This document shows, one piece after another, positions 50,742-60,379 of a stretch of 64,000 nt of DNA. Numbering within the stretch: the first letter of the stretch is position 1; every line of letters starts with the position of its first letter. This DNA is from Pontibacter flavimaris (GTDB lineage: Bacteria; Bacteroidota; Bacteroidia; Cytophagales; Hymenobacteraceae). A model generated the notes under the pieces. That model did not search any database. It was not told where the DNA came from and saw nothing but the letters and a program-made list of their open reading frames with translations. The stretch covers positions 328,960 through 392,959 of the forward strand of contig NZ_LVWA01000012.1 of the NCBI RefSeq assembly GCF_001907195.1, read 5' to 3'. The position numbers and the translations under genes were made by a program.

Positions 50742-53114
50742 ATGAGAAGAAATAAACAGGAGCACGAGATAGACATAAAGAGCTGGTTGTTCAAGTTCAG
50801 GTCTAACTGGTACTGGTTCGCCCTGAGTGCTGTGATTGCCCTGGCTGCAGGGTACGTGTATGTAAAGAGCTCCCCGCGCGTTTTCGAGTTTAAATCCACG
50901 CTGTTGCTCGGTGACCAGCAGACCGGCTCCAAAAAGGCGCAGGAACTGCTGGAGGTGCTGGATGTGCAAAGCAGGGGTATAAAGGTTGAGGACGAGATCG
51001 GCCTTTTATCGTCTGCCGAGATGATAAAGCAGGCCCTTCGGAAACTGGACTTTACCGTTGCCTACTACCGGGTAACCGATCACTGGCTTAATAACATAAG
51101 CGACCTGGTGGTGGAGGAAGAGTACAAATCAGCCCCGTACGAGGTGGAGCTGGACACTAGCTCCATTCAGTTGGTGGATATCCCGATAACGGTGCGCCTG
51201 CTGGACAAGAACACCTACGAGCTGGAGATTGAGGCCCAGAACGCCCCGCGCTACGACTTCCGTACCAATGCCGTTATAGGCTCTATCCCGCAACTCAGCT
51301 TTAAGAAAACGCTTAAGTTCGGCGAGCCCTACAAGGATGAGAACCTGAGCCTGACGCTGGAGCGCAGCGATGTGGAGAACCTGCCCCCGGCCACGAAATA
51401 CTACTTTGTGATCAACAGCCTGGAAAGCCTCGTGAAGCAGCAGCAGGGCTCGCTGGGCATCGCCCCGATCGACCGTGAGGCGCGGGTGCTGGTGCTGGGC
51501 AGCAAGGGCAGCATACCCGACAAGCAGGTGGCTTTCCTGAACACGCTGATGGCCGAGTACGTGGCCAACGACCTGAAAGACAAGAACGAGAACGGCATGA
51601 AAACGCTGGAGTTCATCGACAGCCAGTTGGGAACACTTTCGGACTCGCTGCGCCAGAGCAAGAACGCGCTTTCCTCGTTCCGTTCCAACAACCGCATCGC
51701 CAACATCAACGTGCAGTCTAACCTCAACTACGAGAAGCTCTCGCAACTGGAGGCCGAGCGAGCGCGCCTGAACACTGATAAGACATACTATGAGAACATC
51801 CTGGACCAGATCCGTAACGGAAACGGCATCGCGCAGTCGGTTTCGCCCACGGTGGGCGGTATCCAGAGCCCGATCCTCAACAATCTGTTCCTGCAGCTAG
51901 CCGAGCTGAACCAGAAAAAGGCAGGCTACAGAACCACAGCCACGGAGGAAAACCCGATGCTGCGCAAGATCGAGGGCGAGATTGCCAACACGCGCGGCGC
52001 CATCGAGGCGAACCTGCAGAACCTGGTGGAGTCGGCTAACATCTCTATTACCAACGTGAGCGAGCGTATCAATAAGATTGAAGCAACGCTGGCCTCCTTG
52101 CCGGAAAATGAGCGCAGGCTCATGGACCTGCAGAGCCAGTCTGAGTTTATTGATAAGAAGTATGATTTCTTGCTGGAGAAACGCGCTGAGGCATCTATCG
52201 CCCTCGCTACCAACGCCACCGACAAAAAGATAGTGGACAAGGCCTCCATGGTGGGCACCGCGCCGGTCAACGTGAAGCCGAAGATGATCTACCTGCTGGC
52301 CCTGATCATTGGCCTGGCCATACCTGCCGGCGTAATTGTGCTGCTATCAAACGTAGACAACACCATACAGGGTAAGAACGACCTGAGCAACCTGACCAAC
52401 ATACCGTTTCTGGGGGTGGTGGCGCATGGCTCCAAGTCCGATAAACTGGCCGTGCTGAACAACCAACGCTCCGCCATCGCCGAGTCGTTCCGGTCGATAC
52501 GCATTAACCTGCAGTACCTGATGGCGAACCAGGATTTCAAGGTGATCGGCCTGACTTCGTCCATCTCGGGCGAGGGAAAGACGTTCTGCTCCGTGAACCT
52601 GAGCTCGGAGATCGCCATGTCGGGCAAGCGCGTGGTGCTAATCGAGTCGGACATGCGCAAGCCTACCTTCAGCAAGTACTTCCCGGTGGCAGAGTCGGTT
52701 GGTCTCTCCTCGTACCTGACGCAGGGGCTCCCGCTGGGGGAAGTGGTGCAGAAGACTCCGCTGGAGAACCTCGACATCATCCCATGCGGACCGATCCCGA
52801 ACAATGCACTGCACCTGCTGGAAGTACCGCGCATGCAGCAGCTCATAGCCGAGCTGAAGGAGCATTACGACTACATCGTGATCGACACGCCGCCAATCGG
52901 GTATGTATCGGAGTATTTCGTGCTGATGCGCCACATGGACGTGAACCTGTACGTGGTGAAGCACAAGTATACCAACAAGGACATGCTGGCGGAAATAAAC
53001 GAGCTCTACAATGCCAAGCGGATCAAGAACATCTACATGATCATGAACGATCTGAACTACAACAAGACCTACGAGTACGGCTACAAGAAGAACGCCAAGT
53101 ACTATTACGCCTAA
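50742..53114 (+). CDS. Polysaccharide co-polymerase / tyrosine autokinase (Wzc-like)
   Basis: Inner-membrane chain-length and export regulator, 790 aa. Wzz domain with first helix (about 20-43), large periplasmic coiled-coil part with a GNVR-like region (about 60-500), second helix (about 510-530, 'MIYLLALIIGLAIPAGVIVL'), then a cytosolic BY-kinase: Walker A' 'SGEGKTF' (K613), Walker A'' 'VVLIESDMRKP' and Walker B 'YIVIDTPPIGY'. The C-terminus ends in a Tyr cluster ('YNKTYEYGYKKNAKYYYA'), the usual autophosphorylation site. With Wza it forms the export channel. AAGTATA copies are few here compared with neighbouring regions. Confidence 0.95.
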   Translation: MRRNKQEHEIDIKSWLFKFRSNWYWFALSAVIALAAGYVYVKSSPRVFEFKSTLLLGDQQTGSKKAQELLEVLDVQSRGIKVEDEIGLLSSAEMIKQALRKLDFTVAYYRVTDHWLNNISDLVVEEEYKSAPYEVELDTSSIQLVDIPITVRLLDKNTYELEIEAQNAPRYDFRTNAVIGSIPQLSFKKTLKFGEPYKDENLSLTLERSDVENLPPATKYYFVINSLESLVKQQQGSLGIAPIDREARVLVLGSKGSIPDKQVAFLNTLMAEYVANDLKDKNENGMKTLEFIDSQLGTLSDSLRQSKNALSSFRSNNRIANINVQSNLNYEKLSQLEAERARLNTDKTYYENILDQIRNGNGIAQSVSPTVGGIQSPILNNLFLQLAELNQKKAGYRTTATEENPMLRKIEGEIANTRGAIEANLQNLVESANISITNVSERINKIEATLASLPENERRLMDLQSQSEFIDKKYDFLLEKRAEASIALATNATDKKIVDKASMVGTAPVNVKPKMIYLLALIIGLAIPAGVIVLLSNVDNTIQGKNDLSNLTNIPFLGVVAHGSKSDKLAVLNNQRSAIAESFRSIRINLQYLMANQDFKVIGLTSSISGEGKTFCSVNLSSEIAMSGKRVVLIESDMRKPTFSKYFPVAESVGLSSYLTQGLPLGEVVQKTPLENLDIIPCGPIPNNALHLLEVPRMQQLIAELKEHYDYIVIDTPPIGYVSEYFVLMRHMDVNLYVVKHKYTNKDMLAEINELYNAKRIKNIYMIMNDLNYNKTYEYGYKKNAKYYYA

Positions 53115-53133
53115 GCCTATACCAACATGCAGC

Positions 53134-53158
53134 GGGTGCAGCTCTAACAGCTGCACCC
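53134..53158 (+). terminator. Hairpin between wzc and wzx (possible attenuator)
   Basis: GGGTGCAGCT/AGCTGCACCC, a perfect 10-bp stem with loop CTAAC, followed only by a weak T-rich stretch. It may reduce read-through from export genes into flippase and transferase genes. Confidence 0.55.
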
Positions 53159-53186
53159 TGTCTGCTTCTATTTTACCGTATCACAG

Positions 53187-54734
53187 ATGAGTAAGAATTT
53201 AGCCTCCAAAGCTGTCAGCGGCCTGAAGTGGGGAACAGTGTCCACCATAGCCAATGCCATCATGCAGATTGGTTATACTTCGGCCATGGCCCGCCTGCTG
53301 GCCCCGGAGACTTTTGGTCTGGTGGCCATTGCCGGTGTTATCATCCGTTTCGGAAGCTACTTTGCGCACCTTGGCCTATCGCAGGCAATCATTCAGAAGG
53401 AGGAGTTAACAGCGGATAATATCCGGGCAGCATTCACATCCTCAACGCTGCTAGGCTTACTATTCATGCTGCTGGTGTGGGCCCTGGCCCCTATGGCTGC
53501 CTTGTTTTTTGACAATGGCACCTTTGAGAGCGAGGCTGTCATACCGATTGTTCGTGCCATGTCGCTCGCTTTTTTAATCGCTGGCCTTTCGGCCACGGCC
53601 ACTAGTCTGACTGAGCGCAACATGCGCTTCAAGGAGCTGAGCATTGTTGAGACGCTTTCCTACGTTATTTCATACTTAGGCGTGGGGGTGCTGCTTGCCT
53701 TCCTGGGGTATGGTGTGTGGAGTCTTGTTATCGCCACGCTTACGCAGGCAACACTTGTAGCCGTTGGGGCCTACTTTATAACAAGGCATAACGTCCTGCC
53801 GCTCTTTAAGTGGGAGTCTTACAAGCCCCTGTTCAGCTATGGCAGCAAAATGTCTATCATCAGTTTTCTGGAGTTTCTCAGCCAGGACATGGCCACCATA
53901 CTTATCGGGAAAACGCTCGGGCCATACAGTCTCGGTATATACGACAGGGCTCACCGGTTGGTGAACCTGCCCATGTACATGCTTACCCGCACCATAAGCC
54001 GTGTCATATTCCCGTCTTTCAGTAAGCTACAGGCAGAAACCGAAAAGCTGGCGAGCGCTTATATTTCCAGCACCACATTACTGGCAACCATTATCATACC
54101 CACCTGCCTGGGATTATTAGCGGCGGCGCCAGAGGTGGTGTACCTACTTCTGGGTGACCAGTGGGGAGAGTCGATTCCTGTGCTTCAGGTGCTTTGCCTG
54201 GCGATCCCGCTGAGCTTTATTACCATGTTTGCCGGTATTGTCTGTGACGCTAAAGCCGTACTCAACATCAAGATCGTGCTCACCCTTGTATTTATAGCCG
54301 TGATTACCGGGTTTTTCTTTGTGTTTAGGCAGTATGGACTCGTTGGTTTTGCGTTTGCCATACTTGCAGGGGAATTGGTCCGGACCCTTTTCTATCAAAC
54401 AGTACTCAACCGGATCCTGAAGCTCAGCTACTTAAAGCAGCTGCAGGCATACATACCTGGTGTGGTGAACGGGGCGATAATAGGATCTGTAATCTATGTG
54501 CTCAGCACAATGCTTAGAAGTGTCGGGCTGTCGCATATACTTATACTTGGCATTCAAATCAGCACGGGGGCCATTCTCTTTCTTGTCTTGACGTTATTCT
54601 TCCCCCAAAAGACCCTAAAGAGCCAAATAAACATGTTCCTCTCGAAGCTTGGGGTTGAGGAAAACCCGACAAGCTACTACGGCAGGATGATATCGAAGTA
54701 TAAAAAGACTGTAGCAAACAGTACAGAAGGTTAA
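53187..54734 (+). CDS. Oligosaccharide flippase (Wzx, MOP superfamily)
   Basis: Inner-membrane flippase for lipid-linked repeat units, 515 aa, about 14 helices. The N-terminal 'GLKWGTVSTIANAIMQIGYT' and 'LLAPETFGLVAIAGVIIRFG', the 'LSQAIIQKEELTADNIRAAF' loop and 'YDRAHRLVNLPMYMLTRTIS' are typical for the Wzx/RfbX-like polysaccharide synthase group (type MurJ/WzxC). It lies directly behind the export genes and before the first glycosyltransferase (10 bp gap). Donor lipid and sugar are unknown. Confidence 0.92.
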   Translation: MSKNLASKAVSGLKWGTVSTIANAIMQIGYTSAMARLLAPETFGLVAIAGVIIRFGSYFAHLGLSQAIIQKEELTADNIRAAFTSSTLLGLLFMLLVWALAPMAALFFDNGTFESEAVIPIVRAMSLAFLIAGLSATATSLTERNMRFKELSIVETLSYVISYLGVGVLLAFLGYGVWSLVIATLTQATLVAVGAYFITRHNVLPLFKWESYKPLFSYGSKMSIISFLEFLSQDMATILIGKTLGPYSLGIYDRAHRLVNLPMYMLTRTISRVIFPSFSKLQAETEKLASAYISSTTLLATIIIPTCLGLLAAAPEVVYLLLGDQWGESIPVLQVLCLAIPLSFITMFAGIVCDAKAVLNIKIVLTLVFIAVITGFFFVFRQYGLVGFAFAILAGELVRTLFYQTVLNRILKLSYLKQLQAYIPGVVNGAIIGSVIYVLSTMLRSVGLSHILILGIQISTGAILFLVLTLFFPQKTLKSQINMFLSKLGVEENPTSYYGRMISKYKKTVANSTEG

Positions 54735-54744
54735 GTTATAGATT

Positions 54745-55950
54745 ATGGTTATTGGAGTATCAGGACCGGTAGATATTGATTTGTTGGAGTGTGACTTTGG
54801 AAATGTGCCTATACCCGCGATCAGCTCTTTCCCACTCGTATCTTACTACATAAACGGATTAACGAAAAAAGGACATCACGTTGTAGTATATACTAACTCG
54901 CTGGAGGTAACGGAGCCAGCTGTGATCCGTGGCGAACAGGTAACGCTGTGCATCAGCCCGGCCAGGCAACAGCCCGGCAGAAGGTTCTTCAGATTTGAGT
55001 ATGAGCAGTTGAAGGCCATCATGCGCCAGAACCCCGCTGATATCAATTATGCTTTTTGGACCTACGAGTATGCCTGGGCCGCAATCGACAGCGGAATCCC
55101 CACCGTTGTTAGCATACACGATAACGCCCTCAAAATCCTACTGACCCAAACGGATATGTTCAGGTTGGTGCGCTACTTAATCAATACTGTGGTATTGCGT
55201 AAAGCAAGATGGCTGGTAGCAAACTCAGCCTACACATACGATAACCTGCCTGCCGGAAGTAAAAGGAAGGCGGTTGTTATCAACAACTTTTACGCGCCAT
55301 ACTTAGGCGACCTCATCCCTACAGGCGTGCCCAGGGAAAACTTTATAGTGTCCGTGGTAAATGGTTTCACCAAGCGAAAAGGAATCCCCAGGGCACTACA
55401 CGCCTTCTCAAAGCTGAGGGAGAAGTTTCCGTCGCTGGAGTATCACCTGATTGGGGTAGACATGGAGCCAGGAGGTGCAGCCCAGCAGTATGCGCAACAA
55501 CACAACCTACAGGAAGGCGTGCAATTTCTGGGCTCCTTCTCACAGGATGATCTGATGCAGCATGTGGCTAAGGCAAAACTCCTTTTACACCCGTCAGTCG
55601 AGGAGTCCTTTGGCATGGCTGTACTGGAGTCTATGCTTGCACACACCCCGGTGGTTGGTGGCAAGGACAGCGGCTTTGTGCCATACTTGCTAGACCACGG
55701 AAATGCAGGGATCTTGTGCGATGTGACCTCAGCAGCCGATATGGCAACTGCAGTAGAGCGGCTGCTGCTCGACCAGGACCTGGCCAACGGAATCTCTAAA
55801 AAGGCAAATGCCTTTGCTAAAGCCAACTTTTCTGAGGAAGTGATTTTAAATCAGCACCTGCAGTTGTTCAGCTCGATCCTTAACACAGGAAACACGTATC
55901 CTCCTAAGTTAATGAAAGAGAAGGCTGATAGTCCCCTCTTTAACACCTGA
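54745..55950 (+). CDS. Glycosyltransferase family 4 (GT-B)
   Basis: Cytosolic retaining GT-B transferase, 401 aa. The C-terminal donor domain has 'VNGFTKRKGIPRALHAF' and the E-x7-E motif in 'VEESFGMAVLESMLAHTPVV'. The N-terminal acceptor domain (about 1-195) starts 'VIGVSGPVDIDLLECDFG', somewhat unusual because the Gly-rich loop is displaced by an acidic segment. It probably adds a hexose to the lipid-linked repeat unit of the cluster. Sugar specificity cannot be read. Confidence 0.9.
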   Translation: MVIGVSGPVDIDLLECDFGNVPIPAISSFPLVSYYINGLTKKGHHVVVYTNSLEVTEPAVIRGEQVTLCISPARQQPGRRFFRFEYEQLKAIMRQNPADINYAFWTYEYAWAAIDSGIPTVVSIHDNALKILLTQTDMFRLVRYLINTVVLRKARWLVANSAYTYDNLPAGSKRKAVVINNFYAPYLGDLIPTGVPRENFIVSVVNGFTKRKGIPRALHAFSKLREKFPSLEYHLIGVDMEPGGAAQQYAQQHNLQEGVQFLGSFSQDDLMQHVAKAKLLLHPSVEESFGMAVLESMLAHTPVVGGKDSGFVPYLLDHGNAGILCDVTSAADMATAVERLLLDQDLANGISKKANAFAKANFSEEVILNQHLQLFSSILNTGNTYPPKLMKEKADSPLFNT

Positions 55951-55971
55951 ATATAGTTCGTACTTGATACC

Positions 55972-57267
55972 ATGAAGCTAAACTACAGTATCATATTCGC
56001 CATTCCGCTGCTTATGGTCATGTTCCTTGACCCTATGTACCTGGAGTTGATTTCCGGGAATGATGAAAACACGCTGGGCTCCATACTGAGTATGCTGGTA
56101 AAGCTGAATGCAGGAGTAGCTCTCCTGTACAGTGCCTACCGTTTCCAGACCATGTCCCCTTTCATGCGGCTTGTCTTTGCGCTGGTCACGATTTACTTGT
56201 TCGGAATGATCATGGAGTCGTATTACAAGTATAGTAGCTTCTTCATCTACCCGCATGTTTTCCAGCGGATCCTGCTCTTCTACTTTGTGTTCTTTATTTA
56301 CACCTTTTATAAGAACAACGACTACCTGCAGCTGCGGCATATCATCAACATCATATTGATTGGCTTTATACTGAATGTAGTCCTGATCCACCCGGAGGCC
56401 CTTAGCATTGCTTCTTTCACCAATCATGAAAGGGGGGTGAATGCCAGCACGATGTACATGATTGTGATACCCTTCCTATACTTTGCCAGCAAGTATTTAT
56501 TCGAGGGCGGAGTGTACAACCTGATGATGAGCTTCGTGGTGATCTTTGCCATCATATTCTTCCAGCACAGAACCATATGGGTTTGCATGTCGGGTATCAT
56601 TGTGGTGTATGTATACCTGGTGAAGTTCAAGGCGTACAAGCCGGTAAACTTTGGGAAGCTTTTGCCTATTGTGCTCGTCATCGCCGTGCTGGGCATTTTA
56701 AGCAGTGCCTTCCTGTTCTCCATGCACCCTGAGATCCTGACAAAGTTCCAGGAGAACTTTTCTGATATCGAGAATGCCAGTGAGCAGGGTACCGGCGGAT
56801 GGCGGTATAATCAATTCTTATCCTACCTTCCTTTTATCCAGGATAACTTCCTGATGGGTATGCGGTTCGAAGGCTTTGAGTTGCCTATCCAGTTTTACCG
56901 CGATGATATTGACGCACCTGTTTTTGAAGATGGCAACGGCCACCATTTCCACAGCTTCTATGTAGATGTTTTGTTTTACATAGGGTTTGTAGGTATGGCC
57001 CTGTTTATGATGATGCAGGTATATGCTGTGAAGAAGGGTTTTACAAGCAAGGCCCTTAACGAAAAGCAGATCGTGATCCTGGCTTTTATAACCAGCGGCT
57101 TCATTTACGGCATCTCCTATATTCTTCCCTTCTTCTTCTATGCTTTCCTGGGTCTGGCCTTAGCCTACCTGGAGCAACAGCCGGAGAGCTACACGTTTAT
57201 CCGCGAATCGGGCATGCGCATGAGAGCCCGCCGGCGGGCCCTCCAAAAAACACTGCATTCTGTTTAA
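55972..57267 (+). CDS. O-antigen/EPS polymerase-like membrane protein (Wzy)
   Basis: 431 aa with about 11-12 predicted helices, low sequence conservation, and a long periplasmic loop (about 245-330, containing 'GTGGWRYNQFLSYLPFIQDN' and 'DGNGHHFHSFYVDVLFYIGF'), the layout of Wzy and O-antigen ligase proteins. The HHFHS-type segment in the loop is common in WzyC-like proteins. In the cluster it is the only candidate polymerase, so it probably joins repeat units in the periplasm. The last 20 residues are very basic. Assignment rests on topology and context more than on motif. Confidence 0.8.
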   Translation: MKLNYSIIFAIPLLMVMFLDPMYLELISGNDENTLGSILSMLVKLNAGVALLYSAYRFQTMSPFMRLVFALVTIYLFGMIMESYYKYSSFFIYPHVFQRILLFYFVFFIYTFYKNNDYLQLRHIINIILIGFILNVVLIHPEALSIASFTNHERGVNASTMYMIVIPFLYFASKYLFEGGVYNLMMSFVVIFAIIFFQHRTIWVCMSGIIVVYVYLVKFKAYKPVNFGKLLPIVLVIAVLGILSSAFLFSMHPEILTKFQENFSDIENASEQGTGGWRYNQFLSYLPFIQDNFLMGMRFEGFELPIQFYRDDIDAPVFEDGNGHHFHSFYVDVLFYIGFVGMALFMMMQVYAVKKGFTSKALNEKQIVILAFITSGFIYGISYILPFFFYAFLGLALAYLEQQPESYTFIRESGMRMRARRRALQKTLHSV

Positions 57268-57330
57268 ATCTTACATAACCTCTTCTACAGAATAGCAGTA
57301 CATGTATATACCATAACCCTTATTACTTGT

Positions 57331-58266
57331 ATGAGTACCGCTATACCGCAAGAACAACTGCACACCCCGGTGTTGCTGATCATATTTAACCGCGCCCATA
57401 CCACCCAGAAAGTATTCGACCGCATCCGGCAGGTAAAGCCAAAGAAACTCTACGTGGCCGCCGACGGTCCGAGGCCGCACGTAACCACCGATGCCGAGCG
57501 CTGCGCCGAAACCCGCCGCATTGTGGAGCAGGTGGATTGGGAGTGTGAGGTGAAGACGCTTTTCCAGGAACAGAACATGGGCTGCGGCGTGGCTCCCTCC
57601 CGCGCCATCTCCTGGCTTTTCGAGCACGAGGAGTACGGCATTATCCTGGAGGACGACTGCATCCCATCGCAAAGCTTCTTCTGGTTTTGCCAGGAGCTGC
57701 TAGAGAAGTATAAGCACGACACCCGCGTGATGCACATCAGCGGCAACAACTACCTCGATGGCTGGCGCCGCGACTCCGACTACTCTTACTACTTCTCCGA
57801 CAAGGTGAACAGCTGGGGCTGGGCCACCTGGCGTCGCGCCTGGCAGCTCTACGACTTTAACCTGGGCAACTACCCGGAGCTGAAGGACAAGGGCTACCTC
57901 AACGGCATTTTCCTGAACAAACTGGAGGAGAAGTATAGATTGAGCAAGCTGGAGGAAACCTTCGACAACATCCGGAAAGGCGATGTGTGGGATTACCAGT
58001 GGGAGTTTACCGTATACAGCAACTCCGGTCTCTGCATTGTGCCGGAGGTGAACCTGGTCCGCAACATCGGCTTTGGCGAGGATGCCACCCATACTTTTAA
58101 CCTGCACGACAAGAAGGCGCAGGTGCATGAGGAGGAGATTGCGTTCCCGCTGCGCCATCCTAAGTTCGTGATCCGCGATGTGGAGTCGGACCGCCGCAAC
58201 TTTAACAAATTGATGCGCGACAAGGCAAGCGCCAAGCTGAAAGCGCTGTTCAGCTTTAGTCTTTAA
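57331..58266 (+). CDS. GT-A fold glycosyltransferase (HlpA/GNT-I-like)
   Basis: 311 aa nucleotide-diphospho-sugar transferase. 'TPVLLIIFNRAHTTQKVFDR' opens the fold, 'LYVAADGPRPH' holds the nucleotide site, and the metal site is 'GIILEDDCIPS' (EDD in place of DxD). 'SGNNYLDGWRRDSDYSYYFS' and 'WGWATWRRAW' are typical for proteins once called hemolysin-activating HlpA-like, now seen as transferases. No membrane helix. It starts after a 63-bp gap behind the polymerase. Contains two AAGTATA motifs. Confidence 0.86.
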   Translation: MSTAIPQEQLHTPVLLIIFNRAHTTQKVFDRIRQVKPKKLYVAADGPRPHVTTDAERCAETRRIVEQVDWECEVKTLFQEQNMGCGVAPSRAISWLFEHEEYGIILEDDCIPSQSFFWFCQELLEKYKHDTRVMHISGNNYLDGWRRDSDYSYYFSDKVNSWGWATWRRAWQLYDFNLGNYPELKDKGYLNGIFLNKLEEKYRLSKLEETFDNIRKGDVWDYQWEFTVYSNSGLCIVPEVNLVRNIGFGEDATHTFNLHDKKAQVHEEEIAFPLRHPKFVIRDVESDRRNFNKLMRDKASAKLKALFSFSL

Positions 58267-58273
58267 TTAGCTT

Positions 58274-59521
58274 ATGAAGTTACTTTTATCTGCATACGCC
58301 TGCGAACCGAACCGGGGCACCGAACTGGGCAACGGCTGGAACTGGGCGCTCAACAACGCCAGGCTCGGCCACGATGTATGGTGCCTGACCACGGTGGAAG
58401 GCAGGGAAAGCATCGAGAAAGAAGTAGAAAGACTGGCCCTGCCTAACCTGCACATTGTTTTTGTGGAGCTCCCGGCCTGGGTTGATAAGCTGTTCGAGTA
58501 CCACCTGGGCTTTTACCCACACTACATGTACTGGCAGCAACGCGCCTACCAAAAGGCAAAGGAACTGGACGAGAAGGTAAACTTCGACCTGGTGCACCAC
58601 GTGACCATCGGCAGCCTGCAGATGGGCACGGCGCTGTGGCGCCTGAACAAACCACTTATTTTTGGCCCAACCGGTGGCGGACAGGAAGCACCAAGGGCAT
58701 TTAAAAAGTATTTCTACAGCAGCTGGAAAACAGAGGTAATGCGCAAGATTATCAGCGAGCTGCTATTGACGTTTAACCCGAATGCCCGCAGAGCCATGCA
58801 GCATGCTTCCCTGGTGCTTACCACCAACCAGGACACCTACGACATGGCCCAGCGCATCGGCGCCCTCAACCCCAGGATGTTCCTTGATACCAGCCTGCCG
58901 GAGGACTTTTACCCCGAGGCTTACCCGGAGCGCATACCCGAGGAAACACTCAAGATTCTGTGGGTGGGCCGCCTGTTCGCGCGCAAAGGGCTGCCGCTGG
59001 TGCTGGAGGCCCTGAGCCAACTTCGCCCGGACGTAAAGTATGAGCTGACCATTTTGGGCGATGGCCCCATGCACGATTACGTGCCGCGCTGGATAGAGGA
59101 GTATAAGCTGCAAGGCAAGGTAAACTGGAAAGGCCAGGTTCCCTGGGATGAGGTGAAGCGTGCCTACACCAGCCATGACCTGTTCCTGTTCTGCAGCCTG
59201 CGCGACTCCAGCGCCGCCCAGTTCCTGGAGGCCATGGCCTACGGTTTGCCGATCATCACCCTGGATTTGCACGGCGCCCGGAACCTGGTGCCCGACGATG
59301 CCGGAATTAAAGTGCCGGTGAGCACGGCAAACGAGACGGTGAAAGCCATCGCCGCTGCCGTGGAGAAATTATACGACCAACCCCTGCTGCGCCGCCAGAT
59401 GGGCATGAACGGCTATAAATTCTCCAAATCCCAGACCTGGACGCTAAAGACACAACACATCAACGAGTTTTACAGTAAGTATACCCAGGCCAAGCCTGCC
59501 GAACTAACCGTTCAACCTTAG
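58274..59521 (+). CDS. Glycosyltransferase family 4 (GT-B), D-x7-E variant
   Basis: 415 aa. The N-terminus 'LLLSAYACEPNRGTELGNGW' with the Gly/Glu loop and the donor domain 'ILWVGRLFARKGLPLVLEAL' plus 'TILGDGPMHDYV' are clear GT4 features. In place of the first Glu of E-x7-E the sequence has Asp ('LRDSSAAQFLEAMAYGLPII'), a change I believe is common in this subfamily. It lies 7 bp behind the preceding transferase gene, part of the same operon. Sugar unknown. Confidence 0.9.
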   Translation: MKLLLSAYACEPNRGTELGNGWNWALNNARLGHDVWCLTTVEGRESIEKEVERLALPNLHIVFVELPAWVDKLFEYHLGFYPHYMYWQQRAYQKAKELDEKVNFDLVHHVTIGSLQMGTALWRLNKPLIFGPTGGGQEAPRAFKKYFYSSWKTEVMRKIISELLLTFNPNARRAMQHASLVLTTNQDTYDMAQRIGALNPRMFLDTSLPEDFYPEAYPERIPEETLKILWVGRLFARKGLPLVLEALSQLRPDVKYELTILGDGPMHDYVPRWIEEYKLQGKVNWKGQVPWDEVKRAYTSHDLFLFCSLRDSSAAQFLEAMAYGLPIITLDLHGARNLVPDDAGIKVPVSTANETVKAIAAAVEKLYDQPLLRRQMGMNGYKFSKSQTWTLKTQHINEFYSKYTQAKPAELTVQP

Positions 59522-59539
59522 CATTAGCCCTTATTAGAA

Positions 59540-60379
59540 ATGATATACCTTGTTATCCCTGTTTTTAACAGAAAGAGTTTCACCAGAGAATGCCTGCTCT
59601 CCCTGAAGCGTGGCACCAACCAAAACTACAAAGTGATTGTGGTGGACGATGGCTCCACCGACGGCACCGCCGACATGCTGCGCGAGGAATTTCCGGAAGT
59701 GGAGACCCTGTTCGGCGACGGCAACCTCTTCTGGACCGCCAGCGTGAACATGGGCATCAAGCACGCGCTGCAGTTGGGCGCCGATTATGTGATGACGCTG
59801 AACAACGACCTGGAGGTAGCCGGGGACTATATTGAGAATACCTACAAGTGGATGGCTAAAAAGCCGGACGCCATACTTGGAGCCCTGGAGATGGATGCCG
59901 GAACCCGCGAGCCTGCCTTTGGGGGCGAGATAGTGGACTTTAAGCTGAACAAGGTGCGGCACCTGCTGCAGGAGCTGCCAAAAGAGCAACAGGTGGGGCT
60001 GCACGCGGTATCACAACTGCCGGGACGCGGCTTGCTTGTACCCCGCGCCGTGTTTGAGAAGATCGGCCTGCTGGATCAGGACCGTTTCCCGCACTACGTG
60101 GCCGACTACGACTTTACCCACACTGCCCTGCGCAACGGGTTTGAGCTATACGTGAACTACGACGCCAGGCTTTATACGTACCCGGAGGAAAGCGGGGAGC
60201 GCAAGAACCGCCAGAGCAAATCGCTGCAGAACTTCTACAAGCACCTGTTCGACATCAAGGGCGGCGGCAACCTGCGCGACTTCACCCGTTTCACCTTCAA
60301 GAACTGCCCTCCTCCCTACATCCCCTATTACCTGGCGAATGGCTATGCCCGCCGGATTTTTGGGTATATGCTGAAGTAA
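59540..60379 (+). CDS. Glycosyltransferase family 2 (rhamnosyltransferase-like)
   Basis: 279 aa GT-A enzyme. 'YLVIPVFNRKSFTRECLLSL' and 'VIVVDDGSTDGTADML' are the family 2 start, 'MTLNNDLEV' is the metal site (NND form seen in rhamnosyltransferase-like enzymes) and 'GRGLLVPRAVFEKIG' the later conserved part. Stop TAA touches the ATG of the beta-helix gene at 60380, but a terminator-like hairpin follows within 21 bp, so this is probably the last gene of the glycosyltransferase operon. Confidence 0.9.
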   Translation: MIYLVIPVFNRKSFTRECLLSLKRGTNQNYKVIVVDDGSTDGTADMLREEFPEVETLFGDGNLFWTASVNMGIKHALQLGADYVMTLNNDLEVAGDYIENTYKWMAKKPDAILGALEMDAGTREPAFGGEIVDFKLNKVRHLLQELPKEQQVGLHAVSQLPGRGLLVPRAVFEKIGLLDQDRFPHYVADYDFTHTALRNGFELYVNYDARLYTYPEESGERKNRQSKSLQNFYKHLFDIKGGGNLRDFTRFTFKNCPPPYIPYYLANGYARRIFGYMLK

